Assembly: GCA_902984215.1 (NCBI GenBank)
Contig: CADWAF010002749.1
Coordinates: 1-13,319, forward strand
Direction: 5' to 3'
Source of the DNA: Willaertia magna
Taxonomy: Eukaryota > Heterolobosea > Eutetramitea > Acrasida > Naegleriidae
DNA: 13,319 nucleotides
Below the pieces are notes generated by a model that was not told where the DNA came from, did no database searches, and saw nothing but the letters and a program-made list of their open reading frames with translations. A program made the translations under genes and the position numbers. Position 1 is the first letter of the stretch, and each line of letters begins with the position of its first letter. Shown here in pieces: positions 1 through 8,476 of this stretch.

Positions 1-55
1 AATATAAATAAAAAATATAAATAATATAAAAAAATTAATTTAAATATAATATAAA
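1..55. other. A/T-only flank downstream of gene 1
   Basis: This stretch contains no G or C. It starts immediately beyond the TAA that follows the last Lys codons of the minus-strand gene. The abrupt change from mixed-codon coding sequence to pure A/T looks like an intergenic spacer or very short 3' untranslated region. No gene is visible in it. Confidence 0.6.
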
Positions 56-1475
56 TTATTTCTTTTTAAAATTATTTAACTGTTTTTGTAACAAATTAAC
101 TGACTCCATCAAGTTATTCATCATTGTAAAAATACCTAAAGGAGTATTTACTTCTACTTCTGCTTCTTCTTCTTCATCATCATCAGAAACAAGTGTAATA
201 TTATCTTCCTCTTCCTCCTCATTAAAAAGATCTCTATTATAAGATTCGTTATTATCTTTGTAAAGCAACATCTGTGTTGCTGATAAATTAGAAAGATATG
301 GAGGAGAGGAAAAGGATTCCAACACTTATTCTTCTTCTACTTTTTGTTGTTCTTCTGTTTGTTGTTGTTGTTGTTCTTCTTCTACTATTTGTTGTTGTTG
401 TTGTTGTTATTGTTGTTGTTGTTGTTCTGGTACTTGTTGTTGTGGTGATGATTGATAGTGTTCTACTTGGGGTTGTTGGCTAGGGTTATTATTGGTGGAA
501 TCATCTTTGAGAGTAACATGTGCAGAATTTTTGTTAAGGATTTCTTTACACGCCTCTACAAGCCCATTTTGATTTACAAAATCCCGCATTACTCCCATTA
601 ATGCTGTTCCCTGAATGTTTGATGGGAGAGAGTCAAAAGTAAGAGAGCAACTTCTCTTTTTCTTTTTTACCTCATCTTTCTTCTGTTGCTTTCTTCTTTG
701 CTTCTTTTCTGAGCTGTTTCAATTAGTCCTTTTCTGCACGAGCTTTCTATATACCTTCATCCCTCACTCTTCTTTGTTGCTCCTTTACTTCCTTAATTAT
801 TTTTGCCTTTTCAGAGCAGTACCTTGGTTGTGAGTTGCAAGTACCATTACATTTAAAACTATTACATTGGTCACGTTTGTGACCTAACCTATAGCACTTG
901 CCACACTTTTTCTTCAAGACAGCTTGTGATACAGCTTTTTGTCCTTTTCTTCTTTTCATAGGACTTAAGCAGACATTCTCTAAATTCTCTTCACGGCTAT
1001 TTCTCTTTAGCGGTAAAAACTCAACACCATTATTATCGTTTATTGGTGGTGATGAGGTTTGGAAAATACGAGGAGGTGAAGAAGTACCAATGGAAGAAGC
1101 ACCAATAGAAGAGGTATCTGTTGATTGATTAGAAGATGAACCAACAGAAGAATCAACAAAAGATCCTTGTGTATTATAAGGAGAAAACCCACCATCTTGA
1201 GAATAATAATACTGTGTAAGTGGTGTAAATTGAAACATTGGTGGTGGTTGGGAATGAAGATAATAACCACCATACATTGATGTGTGCATTAGATTAACAA
1301 ACACAACAGGAGCAGAATGAATAATGTATTAATTACTAACAATGAAAGGGGAAGAAAGTTGTTGTGGAATAATTACAGAAGGAGGAATTGCAACTTATTG
1401 TTGCTGTAGAATGTTAACAGAAGTTTGTTATTATAGAATGTTGATAGGAGGAACCGACCTTTATTATTGAAACAT
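56..1475 (-). CDS. Gln-rich protein with CCHC zinc knuckle and acidic C-terminus (TAR=Gln; one frame change)
   Basis: Read with TAA/TAG as Gln, the frame starts at ATG 1475-1473 and gives a Gln/Pro/Ser-rich N-terminus with the repeated motif NILQQQ. A zinc knuckle follows, CGKCYRLGHKRDQC (C-x2-C-x4-H-x4-C, about 931-890), with further Cys residues just after it, then a highly charged helix (KARAEKDQLKQL). This frame meets a TGA at 674-672. A second frame, open from 718, continues through a poly-Gln tract (about 346-426), a Glu/Asp-rich segment and a C-terminal leucine-rich helix to a TAA at 58-56. The two frames overlap only at 718-672, so I infer a 1-base-type frameshift there. No GT...AG intron of fitting length was found. 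Alternatives are two adjacent genes or a decaying gene. CCHC knuckles usually bind nucleic acid, and such proteins are common in mobile elements, but the function is not recognised. The final TAA is puzzling if TAA is always Gln. Confidence 0.6.
346..426 (-). repeat. (CAA)n microsatellite encoding poly-Gln, interrupted by TAA
   Basis: On the minus strand this is runs of CAA interspersed with GAA codons. One TAA at 409-407 is flanked by five CAA codons on each side. A CAA-to-TAA change inside a Gln run is a synonymous substitution if TAA encodes Gln, which is why this small repeat is informative about the code. Confidence 0.85.
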
Positions 1476-1535
1476 TTTTTTAAACACAAACCAACTTCAA
1501 CTTTTTCAACAACCCAATTCCCGCCAATAAAAAAT
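1476..1535. promoter_or_regulatory. Divergent 60-bp start region between gene 1 and the transposase
   Basis: Gene 1 starts leftwards at 1475 and the transposase frame has its first convincing ATG rightwards at 1536. The spacer is A/C-rich on the plus strand, without a recognisable TATA box or operator. If both are transcribed, this short interval must hold both promoters. The inference is from layout only. The transposase frame is also open upstream of 1536, so its start could lie inside this interval. Confidence 0.3.
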
Positions 1536-2413
1536 ATGAAACACCAATCCAGTATAGCGAGAAAGATAAGCTACAGGCACAAGAAGGTTAGATACGACCT
1601 TCAACTAATGAAAAGAAGGCTTGAGATGATGACAACAATCTCCAATTAACAGCACCTCTCTAACAGGCAGATAGCTGCTTGTATTGAAAAGACAGAGGGC
1701 GCTGTGAGATATTAGAAGAAGAAGGCATTTCACTATGCCTTTAGACTAAAAACATGGAGTAGTAAAAGATACTCCAACTACACCCCAAAAACAAGAAGAT
1801 TTGTTAAGTACATCCTTCTTAAATATGCTACTAAACATCCCACCACAAGTTTAGATGATTTCAAAGGAATATTAACAGCTATTAGAGTTCACTACTCCAA
1901 AACAGACAACGTTCTGAAATATTTGGAGTACACACAAACAATGTGTGTACTAGCTCTCTATGTAGATTAGTCCAAGCTCAAATATATAGACGAAAGAAGA
2001 TTTCGTAAATTGTAATCTCTTTAGAAGGTTTGCTATCAGACTAAAGGGAAAAAGAATTGTTGTTATAAACAACACTAATGATCTAAATCTTTCAACTACT
2101 ATGACTTTACTTACTGACCTTGGTGGTTCTTCTCTAGTATACTATGAATTATGTGAAAGTTCCAATACCTAAGAAGACAATCAAGGCAAGATTGAGAAAC
2201 ATAAAATAATATAAAGGTACAACAGTATTCACTCAATTGATTCATCTTTTAGCAGCTTTTATTACTGTTGAAATTGTTAAAAACTTTTATCGCTACTGCA
2301 TCTTCAACTTTAAGAAGGAATTAAGTAGAAATATTACAAACCACAACCCCAATGATGAAGTAAGTCGTTAGTATCCATTTGAAGAGATCATTCAAAATAA
2401 AGTAGTTTAATAA
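1536..2413 (+). pseudogene. Tc1/mariner-type (DDE_3/IS630 superfamily) transposase, decayed, in three frames
   Basis: The first part (1536 to about 2030; frame ends at TGA 2079-2081) reads, with TAR=Gln, as a bipartite DNA-binding domain. It has a helix-turn-helix LSNRQIAACIEKTEGAVRY, then a second one in which TPKTRRFVKYI is followed by a Ser/Thr-initiated helix pair. It ends in KYIDERRF, which fits the first catalytic Asp motif (sDE..F). The next frame (about 2030-2200) gives LKGKRIVVINNT and SSLVYYELCESSN, matching the strands after that Asp in DDE_3 transposases (kGkr... yyE...n). A third frame (about 2200-2413) gives a Lys-rich C-terminus closing on a double TAA. The spacing before the first Asp is short, and the DN..H and NPIE motifs are not clear; a DNQGKIEKH at about 2175-2201 may be a remnant. 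I infer indels and deletions. No terminal inverted repeats were identified. Confidence 0.55.
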
Positions 2414-3401
2414 ATTAAATCAAATTTAATTACTTACATCTTTAAATACTCAACACAACTCTACCAAACACTACAAACGCTGCACACTTAACACAAACTC
2501 AATACAACACTACAAACACTACTATACACTATGTTACAACGGCTTCATCTTACATGGTAAAAGTATCTTAAGTTAACAGCCATTGTCTCTTAAGCTTAAC
2601 TGCTCTAGCCATGTTTAGTGATTTTTTTCACTTTATCGACAGATCTTCTGCATTAATAAAAGAAATTTCCTTTACGGGATATTCTAAAAAAAAAGATTTA
2701 AGGTTGCATAAATTAGAATTAAATTAACTGTACTTATAAACGTGGTTCAATTCTGCAGCTGTTTATTTAATTATAATGATTTTACTACTAAACCAAGCTG
2801 GCCAGCATTTTTGTATGCTTTTTGGTTTTGCTTTTATATGACAATATTATTGATAATAGAGAATTGTTTTAACATCACCTTTAGTTATAAACACTCAAAG
2901 TAGGTTTTTGAGGGGCATTAGGTCTTATTTTGGTGGTATTGTGGGTAAAAATTGTGTATTGAAATCTTGCTTTATTAAGGGGAATTTGATTAAACATTTA
3001 GGTTTTTTTCAACTCTAATTGTACAACTTACTTAATAAAACAACCCTTCAAAATTCTATGTTTTTTCATGCACAAACTTGAAAAGTTTTTATTGTAACTT
3101 TGATATGATGTTGCACAAAAAAAAAGGTTTTCCAGTAAATTTTGATATTTAATTTTTCCTTCTATTCAAAATACTGGTAAACCCATCATCTGTCCCTTTT
3201 GTAATAAAAGAGTGCGTTTAAATTATTGAAATGTCTGATATTGTGTTGTGGTTGCGTTTTATTTAATTTATCTCTCTTTTCATTAGAAAATAAAGCATTT
3301 TCTCACATTTTCAAGTTAAAAAATAACTTATTTTCTTCTGCAGTCTTTTTAAAATTTTTATAAAAACTCTTTTTAAACCAAAATATCTGTAAGTTTACAA
3401 C
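2414..3401. other. Unassigned region, no supportable gene
   Basis: Nearly 1 kb of AT-rich sequence between the decayed transposase and the likely end of LINE-A. Under a code where TAA and TAG are sense, frames on both strands stay open for long distances by chance. One plus-strand frame is open from about 2416 to TGA 2839-2841, and minus-strand frames also look open when TGA is ignored. None shows a domain, a clear codon bias or a convincing start. It is slightly less AT-rich around 2880-3000. I see no RNA gene. It may be host intergenic DNA or old element remnants. Confidence 0.5.
2449..2535 (+). repeat. Degenerate tandem repeat, A/C-rich
   Basis: Two imperfect copies of a unit of about 40 bases, each containing a variant of ACTCAA(C/T)ACAAC followed by CAAACACTAC-like words. 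The plus strand is almost free of G. In one frame it would encode an Asn/Thr-rich stretch with several N-T-T triplets, but no credible gene surrounds it. It lies directly downstream of the double TAA that closes the transposase remnant, so it could be part of the transposon's end. Confidence 0.45.
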
Positions 3402-3412
3402 TTTTTTTTTTT
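3402..3412 (-). other. A11 run, candidate poly-A tail of LINE-A
   Basis: Eleven consecutive T on the plus strand, hence A11 on the LINE-A coding strand, about 385 bases past the TGA that closes ORF2. LINE insertions typically end in poly-A or a simple repeat. Homopolymers this long can occur by chance in DNA this AT-rich, so the assignment rests on position only. Confidence 0.3.
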
Positions 3413-3795
3413 AAATTTATTAAAATCTTGTTCTTCTAATTTTATTTTCTTGTGAAAACAGCATTTGCTTAGTGGTCTGCTTACTCCTTACTAGGCATTT
3501 CATTTTACAACATTATAAAAAACAACTATTGAAAATGTAAGCTTTTGTTTAAAACAAGCTATCCATAGCTATGGTTGTCAATGTTTCTGTAAACACTAGA
3601 CATCAAATAGAACTCATATAAAGAAAATGGTGATGGTTAATGAAAGTTCAGCTTCAAAAACATATGCTGTTTTACTTTCTTAGTTAATTTCTCAGTAAGC
3701 AAAAGTGGTGTTTTGAGTTGTCATTTAATTACATACAAAATGATAATATATTTATTAGTTTGTTTGGTTATTTTTAATAAATGTTTATTGGTTTT

Positions 3796-6700
3796 CAAGA
3801 AGGAGCTGAAAGTAAGGAGGTGCCACGACTTTGTAGGTAATTAAATGAACTTTTTTCCCCCCCTTGTACAAGCGATCCATCAAAAAAAATAAGGGGTTGG
3901 TTTTTATTATACCAAAAACATGCAATGTTTTTGGTTACAATGGTTTTAACAATCTTGTAATAATTCGTTACTAGATGTTGTTTGTACATTGAATAATTGT
4001 TGTTTTTGAATTATTTGTTTTTATGTAGATGAATAATTGGACGGTTTAAGAACATAATTCTTTGTCTTGTAATTTTTTTTTTAGGCAGATTTTTTTAGTC
4101 TGCGTTTTTGTAACAGTTTTCGACGTAGTTGTAAAAAGGTAAGTAAATTTCTTCAATTAATGATTCAAACTCAAAGGTACTTAGAATATCCTCTTTGTAA
4201 ATAATTCCTGTAAGATTTATAATGTAACAATACGATTTAGTGATTGAAGCGAGGTCTTATTGATGCGACAAAGTTACAGCAATAAGACCAATCCTTGATT
4301 CAATTAAAGAAGCAATATCTTGTTGGTACAAAGAACCAACATGATGGAGTATTGAATTGTCAGGTTTGTCATGTGTGAATCTAAGACAAAAAGGTAATTT
4401 GTTATCCTATTCACAATCAACTTCAACTCACATTCTTCACATATCCAATAATCCTCATCTATATCTCTAAGGATTTCTGCTTTATGTAAATGGGCGAACG
4501 CTAATCGTTATTTAAAGTAAGAGATTCTAAGGTTGGACCAGAAATGTAAATAACCTAGCCACTATTCTTTGTTTTTATCTAATTCACCTAAATAACTAAT
4601 TGACTTACGGTTCCTACTATAATCTAACATTAAATTTCTAATTAATTTAACCTTAACATCTCCTTGATACCAAACAAATTGTTCATTAAGACTAGAGTTT
4701 TCATTTAAAACATTTCCTTGTTCGTTTTTTAACTAAAAGTTGAGTTTTCTTGCTCGTTTCTTAATCAAGTTCCAGAAAGAATCTTTTATGGGTGATAACC
4801 AAGTTTTTTTGCTAATAATTTTAGTATTCATTAATGTGTTATTAATAAATCTAACTAAAGCAGACATACTTTCAATATTTCTCAGGTCTAAAGGAGCAAT
4901 TAATTCTAATCCTCTAATTAAGTCGTCACCAAAGATAACAGTTTTAGATAGCTGATAATCTAACTCTATCTTATTTCTGACCCAAATACTAATGATTTTA
5001 TCAAGTTTTTTTAAATTAGTTGGGCTAATTCCATTTATTGAACACAAATAACGAAGGAGAGATATAAGCTTAGACATTATAATTACTATTAATTGATGTA
5101 ATCTAATGTTTTTAATATTGATAAGTGTTATAGTTTTCTTCGTTTTCTCTATTAACTTTCTTCCACCTTCATACCAGCCGTTTCTTTTATTACAGGCAGC
5201 CCCCAAATAATTAAGAGTATTATTATTAACAATTCTGTTATTGTTAATGTATATATAGGCTATAAACTTTCTATTCAAGTTAGTTCTATTCTAGTTAAGA
5301 CATTTATTAAGAGCAAAATGTATACCTACTTGGAAAGCCAATATATACAATTGATTTAAGACCTTATTCATTTCTTGGTAAGTACTAGTAAGAACTATAA
5401 TATCATCTGCGTATTTTAAAATAGTAATTGAAAAATTATCAAATTTAAGCCCTTTATATTTCTCTAAATTTGAAGATAATGTATTAAAATAAATATTAAA
5501 CAATAAAGGGCTAGAGAGGTCACACTAAGGAACCCCTAAAGCAGAACTAAAGTGTTCTGACAATTTACCTTTAACAAGTACTTTAATTTTATGTCCAAAA
5601 AGCATATTCATAACTATACTTGAACTAGTATTATTCATATTAATTAAGTTAAGTATATCTTTAAATTTAGAAAACAGAACTAACTCATATGCATTCTTAA
5701 TATCCAGTGTTGTAATAAAAAATTGTTTATGTTTTTGGATATAATGGCTAGTTAAGGTTCTGACAATTATTAATTGGTCAAGTGTGGATGTTTTTTGTCT
5801 AAAACCATGTTGACAATCATGTATTAAGTTGTTTTCCTCACAAATTTCTATCAATTGTGCATTAATAATGGAAGAGAATAAATGGTAAATTACAGGTAAT
5901 ACCACAATAGGTCTAAAATCCTTAAAAGTATTAAGGCAGGCCACTTTAAGTAAGGCAATAACATACCCATCTTTAAATAAGACGAAATACAATTACCATT
6001 AATCCATTTATTGAAGTGGTTAGCTAAGATTTGGCAAGAAGAAGTTTTTAAAGCTTTAAGTAATTGAACTGAAATATTATCTATGCCTTGCATAGAGTTT
6101 TTAAGCTTCTTGATAAACTTCTTTACCTGATATCTCTTTAAATTTTCAATTTACAAGCAGTACATTCTTAATTAATGATAAATCTAAAGGAGAGTCTTCT
6201 AACATAGTATTAAACATACTTTCAAAATGCGCCTTAATTAGACCCTTAATGTCATTTAGAGTATTACAAACTGATTTAATAGAAAAATTTATGCATTCTT
6301 TTTGAAAAACAAATGAGTAGGGGTGTTTAGTTTGAAGATTATTAATCTTTTTAATGAAAGTTTTTTTTTCTTTCTAAATATCTCTATACCTTTTATCCTT
6401 AGTAATTGGAGCATTAATATTAGAAGTTGTTCTACCAAATTTATCAATAACCGATTTAAAATTATTCATTATTGAATCAAAATCATCAACATTTCCTCTT
6501 TGAATCATCTTATTAATTATATTCTTGTTATATTTAAGTAATTTCTTATCAATAACTTTTTTATCAAGATTACTGTTCTAAGGGGAATTTTGAATAATAT
6601 TAAAAGAAATGCTGACAGCAATTCCTTTATGTTGATGTTAAATATTAAAGTCCCAACAATAAAAATCATCACTCCAATTAGATATAATATGATCTGGTCT

Positions 6701-7291
6701 AGATTTAGCATATATAAACAATCCATTGTATTGCCTAAACGATGGTTGAATAATATTAGATAGTAAATCATATAATTTATGATTGCTAATCCAGTCAATT
6801 AATAATTTATCTTGTGTGTTAAGGAATGACTTAATATCTTTGATTGAAGTCATATTTAAATCACCAGCTATTATGAGTTTTTCTTTGTGAAGTGATGAAT
6901 AGAGAATTAATTCATTTAGTTTATCAAATGCTAATTTAAAATCTTCATAATTAATATCAATAGCTTCATACCAATTCACCATATTTAACATTCCAAATAC
7001 CGAATGATTAAATACTAAGTTAGTGAGTCTTCCTTCTATTAATTCATCATATTTTAATACTTTCTACGATTTGTTTAATTTTACTATAGAGAGTACTCCA
7101 CTATACTTATCTTTTTTAAAGCTGTTATATACTTTACACCGTCCAATAAATTTTTAAAGTAAATGAACTTTATGATAACTTTCTTTAGATGACCAATGTG
7201 TTTCTTGTAAATTAACAATATGTAATTTGAATCTGTTGATATTGTCTAAAACAATACCTCTTTTCAACATCGATAGCCCTGCTAGATTCAT
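3796..7291 (-). pseudogene. LINE-A ORF2: APE endonuclease / reverse transcriptase polyprotein, frameshifted
   Basis: This would nick target DNA and reverse transcribe the element RNA at the nick. Read with TAR=Gln. Endonuclease motifs: NLAGL just after the ATG, LQETHW (Glu codon 7204-7202), GDLN (about 6862), RPDHI (about 6694). The last SDH-type motif is not recognisable. Reverse transcriptase: GIDNISVQLLK (about 6080), FRPIVVLP, CQHGFRQKTST, motif A LDIKNAYE (Asp 5704-5702), motif B GVP-TAG-CDLSSPLL with TAG as the conserved Gln, motif C YADD (Asp-Asp 5407-5402). A WICEEC Cys pair follows near 4430. Then the frame reaches LIFFDGS, resembling the first RNase H motif, before TGA at 3798-3796. 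Frame changes lie near 6120, near 5985 (compensating) and in a T5 run near 4388. One TGA (6148-6146) lies in frame. Upstream of the ATG, the in-frame CIKIAN resembles the first endonuclease strand, so the true start may lie slightly earlier at a non-ATG codon. Confidence 0.75.
7288..7291 (-). promoter_or_regulatory. ATGA stop-start overlap joining LINE-A ORF1 and ORF2
   Basis: With TAR read as Gln, ORF1 passes TAA 7320-7318 and TAG 7299-7297 and stops at TGA 7290-7288. ORF2's ATG is 7291-7289. The overlap is the kind used for termination-reinitiation; the related UAAUG coupling is established for the insect LINE SART1. It is inferred here from sequence only. Confidence 0.5.
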
Positions 7292-8400
7292 ATTGGCTAT
7301 CTTGATACACAAAGAAATTATTGTCCTTTGCAAGTACCAACTTTATTTAGTAAATAACTAAAAAGTTGTTCACCTGCATCTGAAATAAGAAAGTTTTTAG
7401 CTGTTTCATTAACAGCATTAGAAAAACTTTCATTCCACTTTCTAATTTCAGTTTGAATTAATGCTAGTTGTTCTTTAATATTTTTAACAGCACTTTCTAA
7501 TTCAACTGTGTAAGTAGAACTATATTGAATAGCTTTGTTATTTAAGGATTTGACTTTATTTTGAATATCTAATATAGTGTTTTCAAGAGTATTAGTAGTT
7601 GTGGAAAGACAATTTAATTTTTCAATATTTTGCTTTTTTTGTTGTAATTTAATAAAGCATTGTCTTGCGTGCTAACTATAATTAACAATCCACTCTTGTC
7701 CTACATAGAATCCTTTAGAAATTTTGTCATTAAGTAGGTTTCTATTAATTGTAACAAAAACTGTCATGTTTTTTCTTCCACTAATTTTCATATCTAATCC
7801 CCAGTTATTTTTGATTTCCTTAATTAATAGTTCATCAGATATAAAGTTAGATACTCTAAGTTTAATAACAGTAAGGTTTTAATCAATTTGTTCTAAATAT
7901 TTAAATATTTCATCGTCTTCAGTTTCCATATTATGTGAATTATTTAAACCAATTGCCCAAAAACCATTACTAGTAACAATATTTAAACTAGAAATATTAT
8001 TATCCTTGTATTGAAAGTGTTCTATATATTTAATTAGATTAGATCTTGTAATAGGCAAGTTAACTTTATACTTGACTTTAGAGAATTTAAGTTGAGGAAT
8101 AATGTAAAATTCTTCACTTTTATAATTAAGCGCCATGTCAGCGGCATATTTATATTTAAAAAAGATAATAGCACCATCAATTTTATTTTCCAATTGTAAT
8201 ATAAAACTCACTTCTGTTGCACTAATTTTTAAAGTCTTAAGTATATTATCATTAGTGTATTTTATTTCTTTTTTAAAGAGAACGACAACTCGAAATGATT
8301 TTTTAACATTTTTGTAAATCTTTTTGTTATTATTATTGTTTATTGAAATATTAGTTGGTTTATCATTATTGTTATTTCTAACAAGTAAATTGGATTGCAT
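7288..8400 (-). CDS. LINE-A ORF1: RNA-binding-type protein with coiled coil
   Basis: ORF1 proteins of LINEs coat the element RNA. With TAR=Gln, this frame runs without TGA for 370 codons from ATG 8400-8398 to TGA 7290-7288. After an Asn/Lys-rich leader come two segments with beta-alpha-beta order suggestive of RRM folds. The first (about 8300-8115) contains FRVVVLF and GAIIFFKYKYAADMAL. The second (about 7880-7650) contains LTVIKLRVSN and MTVFVTINRN. A long coiled-coil-like helix rich in Leu/Ile/Lys/Glu follows (about 7610-7400). Internal TAA 7881-7879 and TAG 7674-7672 are read as Gln; the frame continues cleanly past them. The frame is also open upstream of 8400 with a Lys-rich stretch, but without an ATG I take the Met at 8400. 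The RRM assignment is by pattern, not by search. Confidence 0.65.
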
Positions 8401-8476
8401 TCCTCTTTTCGGAACTGGTTTTTTAGGTTTTTTACCTTTTTTTTTGCTGTTTTTTTGAATCCTAAACGAAATAAAA
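8401..8476. promoter_or_regulatory. 76-bp shared 5' region between head-to-head LINE-A and LINE-B
   Basis: ORF1 of LINE-A starts leftwards at 8400 and ORF1 of LINE-B starts rightwards at 8477. The interval holds T-runs on the plus strand and a perfect 9-base direct repeat GGTTTTTTA at 8417-8425 and 8426-8434. A TGA at 8456-8458, in frame with LINE-B ORF1, fixes 8477 as its first possible ATG. Either each element has an almost absent 5' UTR here, or one inserted at the other's 5' end. A promoter role is inferred from position only. Confidence 0.35.

Larger units (their letters stand above)
3402..8400 (-). mobile_element. LINE-A: non-LTR retrotransposon, two ORFs (APE endonuclease + reverse transcriptase)
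   Basis: The element reads leftwards. ORF1 is at 8400-7288 and ORF2 at 7291-3796, sharing an ATGA overlap. ORF2 carries the domain order of APE-type LINEs. There are no long terminal repeats and no integrase. The left limit is uncertain. Coding evidence ends at TGA 3798-3796, and an A11 run on the minus strand at 3412-3402 could be the poly-A tail. Between them (3413-3795) I find only scattered RNase H-like words in different frames. The right limit is near the shared start region at 8401-8476. The copy has three frame changes in ORF2 and is probably inactive. It belongs to a different family from LINE-B. Confidence 0.75.

Noticed and set aside
298..483. Open plus-strand frame rich in Val/Leu
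   Set aside because: It is the reverse complement of the CAA/GAA repeat of gene 1; a hydrophobic run of this kind is the expected antisense shadow.
2554..3078. Plus-strand frame beginning MVKVS, readable to 3078 if TGA is taken as Trp
   Set aside because: When TAA/TAG are sense, and TGA too, openness means nothing. It meets TGA at 2839 and 2851, an overlapping minus-strand frame looks equally plausible, and no domain or codon bias supports it.
3185..3205. CPFC word suggesting a zinc ribbon (plus strand)
   Set aside because: Only one Cys pair lies between two close TGAs, with no partner Cys pair and no catalytic domain nearby.
3440..3795. RNase H-like words (AEL, MDS, ADHQA) on the minus strand downstream of LINE-A ORF2
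   Set aside because: They occur in three different frames and the D-to-E spacing is too long. They may be remnants of a decayed RNase H, but this is not strong enough to annotate.
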